Under the pieces are notes generated by a model. It ran no database searches. It was not told where the DNA came from and worked only from the letters and a program-made list of their open reading frames with translations. Shown piece after piece: positions 22,136 through 34,783 of a stretch of 64,000 bases of DNA. A program made the translations under genes and the position numbers. The stretch comes from Patiria pectinifera (Eukaryota; Echinodermata; Asteroidea; Valvatida; Asterinidae). Where the stretch lies: the NCBI GenBank assembly GCA_029964075.1, contig CM057138.1:9604932-9668931 (forward strand). Direction: 5' to 3'. The stretch's first letter is position 1; each line of letters begins with the position of its first letter.

Positions 22136-23660
22136 AGTCGCCAAAATCCCATAGACTTTGTACACGTTTTTATCAGTGCCACTTTTGGCATTAATCTTTG
22201 TCATACATCATTCAAAGTTAGCACAGTCATAGTCCCTATAGCAGAGATGTGCCCCGAAGAGTGACGTCGTGATGACGTCATCACGCGATTTATTACAGAT
22301 TTTTGAATATTTAATTTTTCCCATAGACTTTGTACACAAAAATTTAAAAAAAATTGTCGATTTCCAAAGGGCATTTTCGACTCTTTGCCAGTAATTCATT
22401 TAGACCAATCTTTGTTCAAGCAAAGACCTTAATTCAAACAACATTGTGTAATGATGACGTCATGATGACGTCATCAGGTGTTTATTTATAGGCAATTAAA
22501 TTGTGACACTTTAAATATTTAAAAATGCAAAAGAAATCAACCGTACGCGTCCGCAGCATTCTCTTGCCGGCAAATGGTAGAGTAGGTTGAGGTCTTTATT
22601 TCATTCAGTGTGCGTGAAATCACGTGACCCTTGCTTCCGGTCGAAAAAACCCCAAACCGGAAGTGGCTTATATTTTAAAAATGATAATAGATATGAACTT
22701 GCTTTTAACGGTGTTAGTCACTTGGCTGATAGTATTCTTCAAATCATCTACCGATGACGTCATGCAATCTTCGAACGCCCTCTAGCGACAGGTTGAAATT
22801 TAAAAAAAATGTATTTTGAATAGATGTCTGTGGCGAAGTTTGTCGGAATCGCCTAAATATTGGTGTATATGATGACCTTGACCCACTTAAGACGTGTGCG
22901 AAGTTTTATGCGTATGACGTCAACAGATCTGAAGTTATAATGAAAAGACTCTTTTTCCTTTGAAATTCCTGAAAAATCAACCATGGCAGTTTTTATATTT
23001 GTTTTTACTTTACTTGTTGATTGAAGGGTTGGTCTAAAATATTTCAAAGTTTCGAGGCGATAAGCAAACTTGAACATACCCTGCGCACGCTTAAAACTTC
23101 AGGTTGACAATGCCTCTGCTTCAAAACATGCACAGGACGTCCACAATGTACATGTACATTGTACATGCACGTACGTTGTACATAGGCACATACTGTACAT
23201 CGTATGACAGTCAGCCTGCAGCGCACGTGTTGCTGAGGTCAAATCCTGTCCACAGTGACCGTTTTAGCCGATTTTCGGCTAACTTTGACAGATTTTATGT
23301 TCATGCATGCGCATAGACAGGGACGTATTATAGCACTTTTGGCATTAATCTTTGTCAGACATCATTGAAAGTTGGCATAAGCATAGTCCCTATAGCCAAG
23401 ATGTGTCCCGAAGAGTGACGTCATGGTGACGTCATCAAGTGATTTATTATGGATTTATGAATAATTATTTTTTTCTCATAGACTTTGTACACAGCTTTCT
23501 CCACAAGTCTTTCCCTATACAACACTGATATATCTTACTGAGTAGTTCTGAACTTCGGCCGAGAATTACTATAAGAAGGAAAAAGAAATCGTATTTCAGT
23601 TTAAAGGCAAATCACGTATTTAAAGGTGCAGTTTTTGTGCTGTGGGATTTTTAACCTATT

Positions 23661-24622
23661 GGCTTTTCCGCATTATGATTTTTTTTTATCAATAATATGC
23701 CCTGCATATGAATGAACATAAAATCTGTCAAAGTTAGCCGATAATCGGCTAAAACGGTCACTGATGTGGACAGGATTTGACCTCGGCAGTACGATGTATG
23801 TGCGTGTGTACAAGGTCTTTGCTTGGACAAAGAGTGATCTAAATGAATTACTGGCAAAGAGTCGAAAATGCACTTTGAAAATCGACAATTTTTTTAAATT
23901 TATGATGACGTCATCGTGACGTCACTTCGGACTTTGCATACAAGTACGATTATCTACCTACCCACCAAGTTTCATGACAATTAGACCTTTCCTTATATGA
24001 GTTTTGAAAAATCGCATTTTGATGACGTCATGATGACGTCACACATTTTTCAAGTTTTGTGCGAATACCTATAACCTAACAGACCAAATGCAAAAAAGAA
24101 TTTTGCATTTTGCATGTTGCGTTCGGGAGATATGGCTAAAAGGTCCAAAAAATCAAATATTCATATAAAATCTCAGGATGACGTCATCATGACGTCACCT
24201 CATTTTTAATCTATAACACATCCTGTTATAGCCACATACCAAGTTTCAACCCAATCGGACTTACATTTCTGTAGATATAAGACTTCACAATATGCACGTA
24301 AATTTTCAAAAATCAATAAAAAATTAGGTGATGACGTCATCGTGACGTCATACTATTGGCATAATTTTTGTATGAGGGTCTTCCTTGGCTGTAACTTTGA
24401 TGACGATTCCAGATCGGCAAGTTATAAAAATGGTGGCTTGAAATCGTGTAGAAGTCAATAAGTTAAAAAATCCCACAGCAGAAAAACTGCACCTTTAAAT
24501 ACGTGATTTGCCTTTAAACTGAAACATTTTTATAAAATGTTACTTGCTATTCTAACTCTTGGGAATATTTTCAATGAAATGACAGGCGTAAAAAAATACG
24601 ATTTCTTTTTCCTTCTCATAGT
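23661..24622 (-). repeat. Inverted array arm left of the DIRS element
   Basis: This stretch is the reverse complement of 29534-30921, and shares rare variants with it (AAGTAACATT, CATTTCATTG, CTTGCCGATCTGG, AACTTATTGACT) that other array copies lack. It begins exactly at the inverted tail motif GGCTTTTCCGCA and lacks one 425 bp sub-repeat that the right arm has twice. It is therefore an inverted duplication of the right flank, not just another array copy. Confidence 0.85.
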
Positions 24623-24785
24623 AATTATATTTCGCCAACTCCGGAGAGACTCACCCTGTAGATTGTTTCTCGTATTGCAATCTGATCCACCCTTAGAAGC
24701 TAATAGAACGTACCTCATTAGCATAACAAAAGGTCCTTCCCGGCGTGGTAGTGAAGCTGCGTTCTCCCAGGGTATCTGTGTCTTT
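24623..24785. repeat. DIRS inverted terminal repeat, left
   Basis: Starts AATTATATTTCGCCAACTCC and matches the reverse complement of 29371-29533 almost perfectly. Confidence 0.9.
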
Positions 24786-25005
24786 TTGAAGCTAGTAGTA
24801 AGGTAACGGTAGTAAGGTAAACCTCATCGGAAACCAACCAGAATTACTCGGGCGGGTTATCTGCAGTAAGAAAATGAAGAAAAAGGGAGGGAGGTTGAGT
24901 CTCTCCTCCATTGTCTCATATAATTCCAATTATATTGCAGGTAAGTACTTTACATAATTGGGGAATTATATTTCGCCAACTCCGGAGAGACTCACCCTGT
25001 AGACT
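24786..25005 (-). repeat. DIRS internal complementary region
   Basis: The terminal 40 bases of the left repeat recur in the same orientation at 24964-25003 just beyond the recombinase frame. DIRS elements carry such an internal copy of their edges as template for making a circular intermediate. The stretch 24786-24963 is non-coding. Confidence 0.7.
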
Positions 25006-26100
25006 TTAAAGCTGTTGTGTTGCCGATGACAGCACAGCACCTCCAAAGTCTGACAGAGGGAGTTGTCTGTGGTAGAAATTGGCAAAGGTTGAGGCTGATG
25101 ACCAGTCTGCTGTTTTTAAAATTTCACTTGTGGAGACCCCAGCTCGAGCTGCGGCTGAAGTACTTGCACTTCTTGTTGAGTGGGCCTGAAACTGTGATGT
25201 ATCAATGCCAGACTGAGACATTAAATCTTTCAACCATCTAGAAATTGTTGAGGGAACCACTGGATGGAATGGTTTTGAATGGGAGAGGAAAAGCTGGGTC
25301 ATCCTAGAAGAACCAGTACCTCTGTAATGTCGGGTTCTGTGAAGATACCCTTCTAAAGAACGAACGGGGCAGAGGTTTCTGACCGGCTGGAACTTGGAAA
25401 TCTCAATTTGATGGAAGGGCTTACTGACAGAAACACACTTTGATGGCTTGACAAGGAGAAAATGGTATTTTCCATCAGATGATCGAGTCATGTTATCGAC
25501 GTCAATAGTTGTCAAGGAACAAGTGCAAGCAGCATGGCTAACTGGAGGGTTAACTGCCTCAAGGACAAACGGCGATTGTCGGGGAGAGACTTGATGAATC
25601 TAAGGACCTTCCCAACGTCCCATGTGCTGTTGTACTTCGGTCTTGGAGGGCGAAGTCCAAAAATACCTTTAAAAAATCGTTTCACTAAACGATGTTGACC
25701 CATAGGCAAACTATCAATTAAGGAGTGAGCTGATGAAATCGCAGAACGATAGCCATTAATGGTTCTGTAGGACAGACCTTCGTCAAACAACTGCTGAAGA
25801 AACTCTAAGAAATCAGCTACAGGGGTGTGAACTGGATCAAGTTTCCTCTGTAAACACCAGCTTGCCCACCTTCTCCATGCTGAGTTATACTGTGCATTGG
25901 ACTGTGGTCTCCAAGAAGCAAGGATTGTGGATGACACCGTCTGTGAAAGTCCCTCTGAAGAGAGATTTGCCCTGATAACTTCCATGCGGCCAGTTGGAGG
26001 TGGCCTATCAGTGGATGAACTTGTGACCGATCGTGGGGAAGCTGAAGGAGATATGTTCTCCGTGGGAGGAGCAGTGGCATGTCTATTGCTAGTTCCAGCA
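25006..26100 (-). pseudogene. DIRS tyrosine recombinase region, fossil
   Basis: The C-terminal core has HSTR (His-x-x-Arg, about 25170-25182) and a candidate nucleophile Tyr in ANFYHR (about 25074). The N-terminal core-binding part shows NAQYNSAWRRWASWC and YRTINGYRSAISSAH (about 25730-25920). This is the layout of DIRS-type recombinases, which integrate a circular DNA copy by strand exchange. The region overlaps or adjoins the RNase H frame upstream, as usual for the family. Confidence 0.82.
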
Positions 26101-26125
26101 GCATGGGGTACCAAGCTTGAGTCTT

Positions 26126-27872
26126 TCATACTGGAGCGACAAGAATAACTGTAGCTTCCTCTCTGCGGATCTTTTGAAGGATTCTCAGAAGAAGTGAAAA
26201 CGGAGGAAAAGCGTAGCCGTTTACATCCTTCCAGTTGAGAAGAAGAGCATTGACCCTCCAAGCCATGGGGTCTGGCTGCCATGAAACGAACGTTTCCAGT
26301 TGTGTATTCAGGCGAGACGCGAAGAGGTCTACCGATGGGACAAAATGTAGGGCATCCATGATGTTGCGGAAGACTTCCGGGAGGAGTTGCCATTCCGCCC
26401 GATCGTCGAACACTCGTGACATCATGTCTGCTGTGATGTTCTGAGACCCCGGTATATGTTGAGCTGCTAGAGTGATGTTTCTCTTGAGACACCATACCCA
26501 GATCTTGACAGCTAGTCGAGACATTGGAACCGAGTGAGTCCCTCCTTGGTGGTTGATATATGCAATGGCTGTTGAACTGTCCATCTGAAGAAGAACATGG
26601 ATGTCCCGCCTCTCTGCGAGGAAAGATCGGATGGCATACCAAACTGCTAACAGGTCGAGGTAGTTGATATGATGTTGTTGTTCTAGAGTTGTCCACCGGC
26701 CGCCTATCGTGGAGTGAAGACAAGCTCCCCATCCCGACATAGAAGCGTCTGTTTGAAGGGTCAAATCTGGCGTCGGATGCAGAAAATGCCGACCGTTCCA
26801 TGCATGAAGACATTGCACCCATGTTCGCAGCTCCTCCAGGGAAGCTTGTGAAAGGGTGACAGCTGATTCGTAACTGTTCTCCCTGCGGAGGGCGGAGATT
26901 TTGTCCTCCTGAAGACTACGGTAGAAGATCTGGGCTTGAAAAACTGCCAGAATTGTGGACGATAACCTGCCAATGAGGCTTGAGAGTTGTCGAACTGTGA
27001 CAGTTTCCGCCTCCAAAATCTCTTGGCAGTGGCTGATTATCTTTACGATCTTCTCCTGGTTCAGAGAGAGAGTCATGGATGAAGAGTCGATAAGAAAACC
27101 AAGGTATGTTAAATTCTGAGTAGGGACCAGAATGGATTTCTCTATGTTGATAATGAAACCCAAATCTTGAAGGAGACTGGTTGTCACTTGAGTATTTGTC
27201 ACACATCCCTCGTAGGAAGACTCGAGGATAAGGATATCATCCAGGTAAAAAATACAACGAATACCACGTTGTCTGAGGTGGAAGGCAAGTGGTTTAAGTA
27301 TCTTAGTAAAGGTACGGGGCGCACTACACAATCCGAAAGGAAGACATGTAAACTCATAAATGACCTTGTTCCAGAAAAAACGGAGAAATTTTCCTATGTT
27401 CAGAATTAATAGGAACTGAAAAATAAGCATCTTTCAAGTCTATTTTAAACATCCAATCCCCCTGCACTAAGAGATCTTTCACTGAAGAAATGTTTTCCAT
27501 CTTGAAATGATGGTACGAGATAAACCTATTCAAAGGTCTTAAATTAATCACTGGACGGAGATCCCCAGAAGACTTAGGAACCATGAACAAAGTAGAAATA
27601 AATTGTCCCTGAACGGGTTGAACTACTGAAACTGCACCTTTATCGAGCATCTTCTGTATCTCGAGGTTAAAAATTGAAGCGTGTTCCTCGGACTGAGCCC
27701 GGGTTACAGGAACGAAAGACTGAACCGGTGTAGATGTGAAACTGATACAGTAACCATCCACGGCTTGAAGAACCCAAGGGTCATGAGTCAACTTCAACCA
27801 GTTGTGAGAAAAATATTTCAAACGACCAGCAGGGGGTACAGAAAATGCTGGAGAGGCACCAGTGATGGGCAT
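26126..27872 (-). pseudogene. DIRS reverse transcriptase and RNase H region, fossil
   Basis: Reverse transcriptase blocks: VINLRPLN and FKIDLKDAYFSVPI (about 27430-27560), LPFGLCSAPRTFTK, and the catalytic YLDDILIL (about 27221-27244). RNase H follows with LQTDASMSGWG (about 26760) and PGSQNITADMMSR. The order reverse transcriptase, RNase H, recombinase is that of DIRS elements. The fossil is not one continuous frame. Confidence 0.87.
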
Positions 27873-27886
27873 AAACAGCTGGGCAT

Positions 27887-29277
27887 CTAGTTTTTTGAAC
27901 TAGACTTGTCTGAAGTGGCGTAGGCCGTCTTGGGATTTCGCGATCTTGGGAAATCCTTGAACTGTTGGTAATTCCTACCTGGGAAGCGATTGTAGGCACC
28001 CCGCGATGGGCGACGCCCTCTGAACGACCTGGAAGCCAGTTGATAAGGCGTGAAACGTCTATCCTTAGAAGGGTTAGACTGCTGAGATTTTCCACCTACG
28101 CCCGTGACTTTTGAGGCCAATTTGTTGACCTTTTCTGTCTCCTCAATGTCCTTCATCAAGGATGATCCGAAGAGTTCACCTAACGAAGGAGGGTTCTTCT
28201 TGAGGACATCAAACTTGCGGTCGACAATGTCATCAAATGCATGTTGTCTCGCCAAGGCGAGCCCTTGACTGCCAGAGCCGAGTAAAATAATGGCCGACGA
28301 AAGATGATCCTGAACAAGTTCTTTAGGAACTTCATTGGGGCACTCGTCATCTGTAACTGCGTCAAAAAGGCGTAGCAAGGGTTTGACTGCCTCGAGGATA
28401 TGAGTATGGGAAGCTCTCAACTTCTCATCACTGTTAATTGTTGAGGAATTTACCTGTTTGAACACCTTCTTCAAACCAGACGGAAGTTCCGGGGCGGAAA
28501 AGAATTTTCCCTGGCCCGACGGGACGCTGTACGGTGAGATTTCCTCTTTATAATCGTCGGAGGACAACTTGTGGGTTCTCAGTTCTTCCCACCATGAAAT
28601 CACCTTCTCTGAGATAGGATTTATACCTGTATCTTTCTTGTGAGGAAGGCGAAAGGGCTCCCTACCGGCAGTAGAAACTGCGGAAAAGGAGGACTCAGAC
28701 TCGTCGTCACTAACGTTGACTATTTCAAGATTTCATCAGCGGCAGCAGCAGGAGGGCGCTGTGCATGTGAGCCAGGGGCCGTCACAGTTGGAGCGCTAGC
28801 GGGAGGCTGCTCCGAGAGACCGCTGTAAATCGGCTGCGAAAAATACTGGACAGGGATGTCCCACTGATTGAATAAACCAGCAGGCATCGTTGATGGGCCA
28901 GGGCCACCAGGGGTTCCCCAGGGAGCTGATGGTGGCTGAGGGTACCAGTAGCCCGACTGAGCGGGGAACTGTGTAAAGTGCGGTTGAGCTGTAGTCGGTG
29001 GGCGTGGCGCACCAGGGCCAGTACCAGACGGAGCTGGCGTACTTGGCCGCGGATCTGTTGCACTTGCAGGGGGCTTTGGGCATGGAGACCCGCCGCCCGA
29101 AAAACCGTCAGCCCACTGAGGAGCCTTGGCTTGGTCCGCCAAATTTACCCCCGAAGGGGAAATTTCTCTAGCTGCCACAGCTAAGATGTCTTCTGCAGGC
29201 GAAGGGGGTTTCTCGTCGTCAGGGGGTCGAGACACCGTGCACGGAGCTGAAGGAAAACTCGGACGAGACTTCGGCAT
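27887..29277 (-). pseudogene. DIRS gag-like region, fossil
   Basis: Two frames on the minus strand upstream of the reverse transcriptase. The first part (28720-29277) is rich in Pro, Ala and Ser. The second (27887-28603) ends in an Arg/Ser/Gly-rich tail, as in gag-like proteins of DIRS elements (RSFRGRRPSRGAYNRFPGRNYQQF is broken by Gly/Arg repeats). The role is inferred from position; no capsid motif is certain. Confidence 0.65.
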
Positions 29278-29370
29278 GATGGAGTAAATCCTTGTAATTT
29301 ATCACGGAAAGTTGTCGTTTAGAACGCGAGCAAAATAAACGCGTGTGGATAGACTGCAACACAAAAAAAC

Positions 29371-29533
29371 AAAGACACAGATACCCTGGGAGAACGCAGC
29401 TTCACTACCACGCCGAGAAGGACCTTTTGTTATGCTAATGAGGTACGTTCTATTAGCTTCTAAGGTTGGATCAGATTGCAATACGAGAAACAATCTACAG
29501 GGTGAGTCTCTCCGGAGTTGGCGAAATATAATT
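29371..29533. repeat. DIRS inverted terminal repeat, right
   Basis: 163 bp, reverse complement of 24623-24785 with about two or three differences. The stretch 29278-29370 is the element's short leader. Confidence 0.9.
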
Positions 29534-30957
29534 ACTATGAGAAGGAAAAAGAAATCGTATTTTTTTACGCCTGTCATTTCATTGAAAATATTCCCAAGAG
29601 TTAGAATAGCAAGTAACATTTTATAAAAATGTTTCAGTTTAAAGGCAAATCACGTATTTAAAGGTGCAGTTTTTCTGCTGTGGGATTTTTTAACTTATTG
29701 ACTTGTACACGATTTCAAGCCACCATTTTTATAACTTGCCGATCTGGAATCGTCATCAAAGTTGCAGCCAAGGAAGACCCTCATACAAAAATTATGCCAA
29801 GACTATGACATCATGATGACGTCATCATCAAATGATTTATTATGGATTCATGAATAATTATTTTTTCTCATAGACTTTGTACACAGCTTTCTCCACAAGT
29901 CTTTCCCTATACAACACTGATATATCTTACTGAGTGTTTCTGAACTTCGGCCGAGAATTACTGTGAGAAGGAAAAATAAATCGTATTTTTTTACGTTTGC
30001 CATTTCATTGAAAATATTCCCAAGAGTCAGAATATCAAGTAATATTTTTTAAAAATAATTCAGTTTAAAGGCAAATCACGTATTTAAAGGTGCAGTTATT
30101 CTGCTGTGGGATTTTTAACCCATTGACTTTGTACACTTTTCAATTCACCATTTTTATAATTTGGCGATCTGGAATCGTCATCAAAGTTACAGCCAAGGAA
30201 GACCCTCATACAAAAATTATGCCAAGACTAGGACGTCACGATGACGTCATCACCTAATTTTTTATTGATTTTTGAAAATTTACGTGCATATTGTGAAGTT
30301 TTATATCTACAGAAATGTAAGTCCGATTGGGTTGAAACTTGGTACATGTATGTGGCTATACCAGGATGTGTTATAGATTAAAAATGAGGTGACATCATGA
30401 TGACGTCATCCTGAGATTTTAAATGAATATTTGATTTTTTGGACCTTTAAGCCGTATCTCCCGAACGCAACATGCAAAATGCAAAATTCTTTTTTGCATT
30501 TGGTCTGTTAGGTAATAGGTATTCGCACAAAACTTGAAAAATGTGTGACGTTATTATGACGTCATCAAAATGCGATTTTTCAAAACTCATATAAGGAAAG
30601 GTCCAATTGTCATGACACTTGGTGGGTAGGTAGATAATCGTACTAGTTTGCAAAGTCCGAAGTGACGTCACGATGATTTCATCAAAAATTAAAAAACAAT
30701 TGTCGATTTTCAAAGTGCATTTTCGACTCTTTGCCAGTAATTCATTTAGATCACTCTTTGTTCAAGCAAAGACCATATACACACGCACATACATCATATT
30801 GCCGAGGTCAAATCCTGTCCACAGTGACCGTTTTAGCCGATTTTCGGCTAACTTTGACAGATTTTATGTTCATACATATTCAGGGCATATTATTGATTAA
30901 AAAAAAACATAATGCGGAGAGCCCTATGTTCTGTTGCAAACAGACATAGACCTCTAG
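29534..30957 (+). repeat. Array arm right of the DIRS element, type-A tail
   Basis: Forward array sequence with a 425 bp sub-repeat present twice (anchors GATCTGGAATCG at 29741 and 30166). It ends at 30911-30957 with GCGGAGAGCC, the type-A hairpin and CTCTAG. It is the source of, or mirror to, the inverted arm at 23661-24622. No gene is seen. Confidence 0.82.
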
Positions 30958-33380
30958 TTCCTTTCTTCTTCTTCTTCTCCTTCTTTTCTTCCACTTTAAA
31001 TGCCATAGACTTTGTGCACGTTTTTTCTGGCCTCCACTTTTGGCATTAAACTTTGTCATACATTATTCAAAGTTTGCATAAGCATAGTCCCTATAGCAAA
31101 GATGTGTCCCGAAGATTGACGTCATGGTGACGTCATCGACTAATTTATTATAGATTTTTGAATATTTAATTTTTCCCATAGACTTTGTACACAGAAATTA
31201 AAACAAAATTGTCAATTTTCAAAGGGCATTTTCGACTGTTTTCCAGTAATTCATTCACACCACTATTTGTCCAAGCAAAGATCCTAATTCAAACAACATA
31301 TTGTAATGATGACGTCATGATGACGTCATCAGGTGTTTCTTTATGGGCAATTAAATAGTGACACTTTTAATATTTAAAAATGCATAAGAAATCAACCGTA
31401 TGCGTCCGCAGTATTCTGTTGCCGGCAAGTGGTAGAGTAGGTTGAGGTCTTTATTTCATTCAGTGAGCGTGAAATCACGTGACCCTTGCTTCCGGTCGAA
31501 AAAGGCCAAAACCGGAAGTGGCTTATTATTTGGAAATGGTAATAGATATGAACTTGCTTTTAACGGTGTTAGTCTCTTGGCTAAAGGTATTCTTTAAATC
31601 ATCTACCAATGACGTCATGAAATCTTCGAGCGTCCTCTAGCGACAGGTTGAAAATTTGCAAAAATGTATTTTGAATAGATGTCTGTGGCGAAGTTTGTCG
31701 GAATCGCCTAAATATTGGTGTATATGATGACCTTTACCCACTTAAGACGTGTGCGAAGTTTTAGGCGAATGACGTCATCAGACCGGAAGTTATAATAAAA
31801 AGACCCTTTTTCATTTGAAAATTCCTGAAAAATCAACCATGGCAGTTTTTAGTTTAGTTTTTACTTTAATTGTTGATTTAAGGGTAGGTCTAAAACATTT
31901 GAAAGCTTCGAGGCAATAAACCCACTTGGACATGCCCTGCGCACGCTTAAAACTTAAGTTTGACAATGCCTCTGCTCTAAAACATGCACAGAACGTTTAT
32001 ACATGTATGTACATGTACATACACGTACGTTACGCACATACATCGTATGTCAGTCAGCCTGCAGAGCACGTGTTGCCGAGGTCAATTCCTGTCCACATCA
32101 CAGTGACCGTTTTAGGCGATTTTCGGCTAACTTTGACAGATTTTATGTTCATGCATGCGCATAGTCAGGGACGTCAAATAAAAAATCATAGTGCCGAAAA
32201 GCCCTATTTTACGTACTTAAAGGTGCAGTTTTTCTGCAGTGGGATTTTCCACAAGTCTTTTCCTATACAACACTGATACACTGATATCTTACTGAGTAGT
32301 TCTGAACTTCAGCCGAGAAATACTATGAGAAGGAAAGAGAAATCGTATTTTTTTTTCGCGCTGTCATTCGATTGAACATATTCCTAAGGGTCAGAATATC
32401 AAGTAATATTTCATAAAAATGTTTCAGTTCAAAGGCAAATTACAAATTTAAAGGTGCAATTTTTCTGCAGTGGGATTCTTTTTAGCCCGTTAACTTTGTA
32501 CACGTGTTAGCCCATTGACTTTGTACACGTTTTCAAGCCACCATTTCTATAACTTGGCGATCTGGAATCGTCATCAATGTTACAGCCAAGGAAGACCCTC
32601 ATATAAAAATTTTGCCAAGACTATGACGTCATGATGACGTCATCACCTAATTTTTTTTATTGATTTATATATCCTATATCTACAAACCTGTAAGTCTGAT
32701 TGGATTGAAACTTGGTATGTGGCTAGAACGGGATGTGTTATAGGTAAAAAAAAATACGTGACGCCATGATGACGTCATCCGGACATTTTATATGAATATT
32801 TGAAGTTTTTGACCTTTTAGCCATATCTCATGAACGCAACATGCAAAATTCAAAATTCTTTGTGTATTTGTTCTGTTAAGTAAAAGGTATTTGCACAAAA
32901 TTTTGAAAAAAATATCTGACATTATGACGTCATAAAAATGCGATTTTTCAAAATACGTATAAGAAAAGGTCTGACTGTCATGAAACTTAGTGGGTAGGTG
33001 AATAATCGTACTAGTATATAAAGTTTAAAGTGACGTCACGATGACGTCATCGTTTGGTTTTATAATTTTTAGATATTTATTATTTTATTCTGCTTCCACA
33101 AATTGCACACTTTCTGTCATCGGATTGACATTAAACTTGGTTCCAACCAAAATCACAATGACAAAATGTGCATTAAGAAGGGTCTTAAGGATGAAGTCAT
33201 TGCAGGGCAAGTGACATCATTTGATAAAATTATACTTTAGGAAATATTTTAAGCGTTTTGAACAACCTTTAACTGCATGAAGCACTCTGAAAAGTGACTG
33301 CAAAAAGGACAAACGAAACAAATATTTGTAAAATGCGAAAAAGCCCTGTGTTCTGTTTGCGAAAAGACATACAGCTCTAG
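30958..33380 (+). repeat. Array unit ending in a decayed type-A tail
   Basis: 2.4 kb resembling 1808-3680 in order and detail, then about 0.4 kb of other AT-rich sequence (33060-33330) and a worn type-A tail (GCGAAAAAGCC, damaged hairpin, CTCTAG at 33377-33380). No gene is seen. Confidence 0.75.
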
Positions 33381-34783
33381 TTTCCTTTTTTTCTTCTCCT
33401 TTTTCAGACTTTTTCTCCATAGGTTTAACGCACGTTTCTTCTACCAATCCACTTTGCCACTTTTTTAAATCCGATTGATTTCAGACTTGGTACATACTTA
33501 GACTACCACTCACAGATGGTCCTAGAAGAAATTTGTGATCGTGACGTCATCAGGTGTCAGGTTACGTCACATTAAAGATGCATTTTTCCCTATAGGGTTT
33601 GTACACGTTTTAAAAAACTCCAGTTTGGCATCTTCATAAATGCGATCGACTATAAACTTAATTCATACTTAGACCACCACCCACAGATGGTCCTAGACGA
33701 AATTCGTGATCGTGACGTCATCAAGTGTCAGGTTACGTCACATTAAAGATGCATTTTTCCCCATAGGATTTGTACATGTTTTAAAATGCTCCATTTCGGC
33801 ACTTTCATAAATCCAATCGACGTTACACTTGGTACACACTTAGAACAACACTCACAAATGGTCCTAGAAGAAATTTGTGATCGTGACGTCATCAGGTGTC
33901 AGGTTACGCCACATTAAAGATGCATTTTTCCCCATATGTTTTGTACACGTTTAAAAAAACTCCAGTTTGGCATCTTCGTAAATCCGATCGACTTTAAACT
34001 TAATTCATACTTAGACCACCACCCACAGATGGTCCTAGACGAAATTCGTGATCGTGACGTCATCAAGTGTCAGGTTACGTCACATTAAAGGTGCAATTTT
34101 CCCCATAGGGTTTGTACATGTTTTAAAACGCTCCATTTCGGCACTTTCGTAAGTCCGATCGACGTTACACTTGGTACACACTTAGACCATCACCCACAGA
34201 TGGTCCTTGAAGAAATTTGTGATTGTGACGTCATCAGATGTCACATTACTTCACATTAAAGATGCACATTTTCCCCATAGGTTTTGTACACGTTTTAAAA
34301 TGCTTCTCTTTGGCACTTTCGTAAATTTGATCTACTTTATACTTGGTACACACTTAGGCCACTACCTATAGATGGTCCTAGGAGAAATTTGTCATCGTGC
34401 CGTCATGATGTGTCAGGTTACATCACATTAAAGATGCATTGTTTCCCTATTGGTCTTGTATACGTTTTTCTTCAAACTGAACTTCGGAAGTACAAGTCTG
34501 ATATGTATGCATATTCACATGGATGTGGTTTTTTTATAGATGGAAATTGAAGTGAAGTCATCATCAAATGTCAAGTGAAGTCCCTTAAAGGGGCATTTTA
34601 GTCTTTTATAGGTCTATATATCTACAGAACCAAAATGTTCGATTTGGTTGTAACTTGACATGTACATATTATAATGGGCTGTTATAGATGACATTTATAG
34701 TGACGTCATTGATTGTTCATCCCGTGCTCAGAGTATTTCCAATATCCGAAACAGCTTGTGTTTGTCCACAAACACATCTCTAG
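33381..34783 (+). repeat. Type-B array unit of 171 bp monomers
   Basis: Six consecutive monomers spaced 171-172 bp (phrase ATGGTCCT or a variant at 33516, 33687, 33858, 34029, 34200 and 34372), each with GTGACGTCATCA and GGTTACGTCACATTAAAGATGC. It closes with CCGAAACAGCT, the hairpin TGTGTTTGT-CC-ACAAACACA and CTAG at 34780-34783. Confidence 0.85.

Larger units (their letters stand above)
21988..23660 (+). repeat. Array unit with head hairpins, truncated at an inverted junction
   Basis: Starts with two type-A head hairpins and a CTT tract, then type-A array sequence with the palindromic block AATGTACATGTACATT at 23145-23160. At 23661 the forward sequence stops after CCTATT and the inverted arm begins exactly at GGCTTTTCCGCA. 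No gene is seen. Confidence 0.78.
24623..29533 (-). mobile_element. DIRS-like tyrosine-recombinase retroelement, fossil
   Basis: A 4911 bp element on the minus strand with 163 bp inverted terminal repeats, an internal copy of the terminal 40 bp, a gag-like region, reverse transcriptase with RNase H, and a tyrosine recombinase instead of an integrase. No target duplication is present, as expected for this order. The two terminal repeats differ at only a few positions, so insertion is fairly recent. Reading frames overlap as the family allows; the copy looks broken in perhaps one to three places. Both flanks are inverted copies of the same array sequence. Confidence 0.88.

Noticed and set aside
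23231-23250. tRNA B-box-like word (AGGTCAAATCC) hinting at a SINE
   Set aside because: Two mismatches to the B box, no convincing A box at the right spacing and no tRNA fold.
33381-34783. Kinship with primate alpha satellite from the 171 bp period
   Set aside because: Only the length agrees; the sequence has nothing in common.
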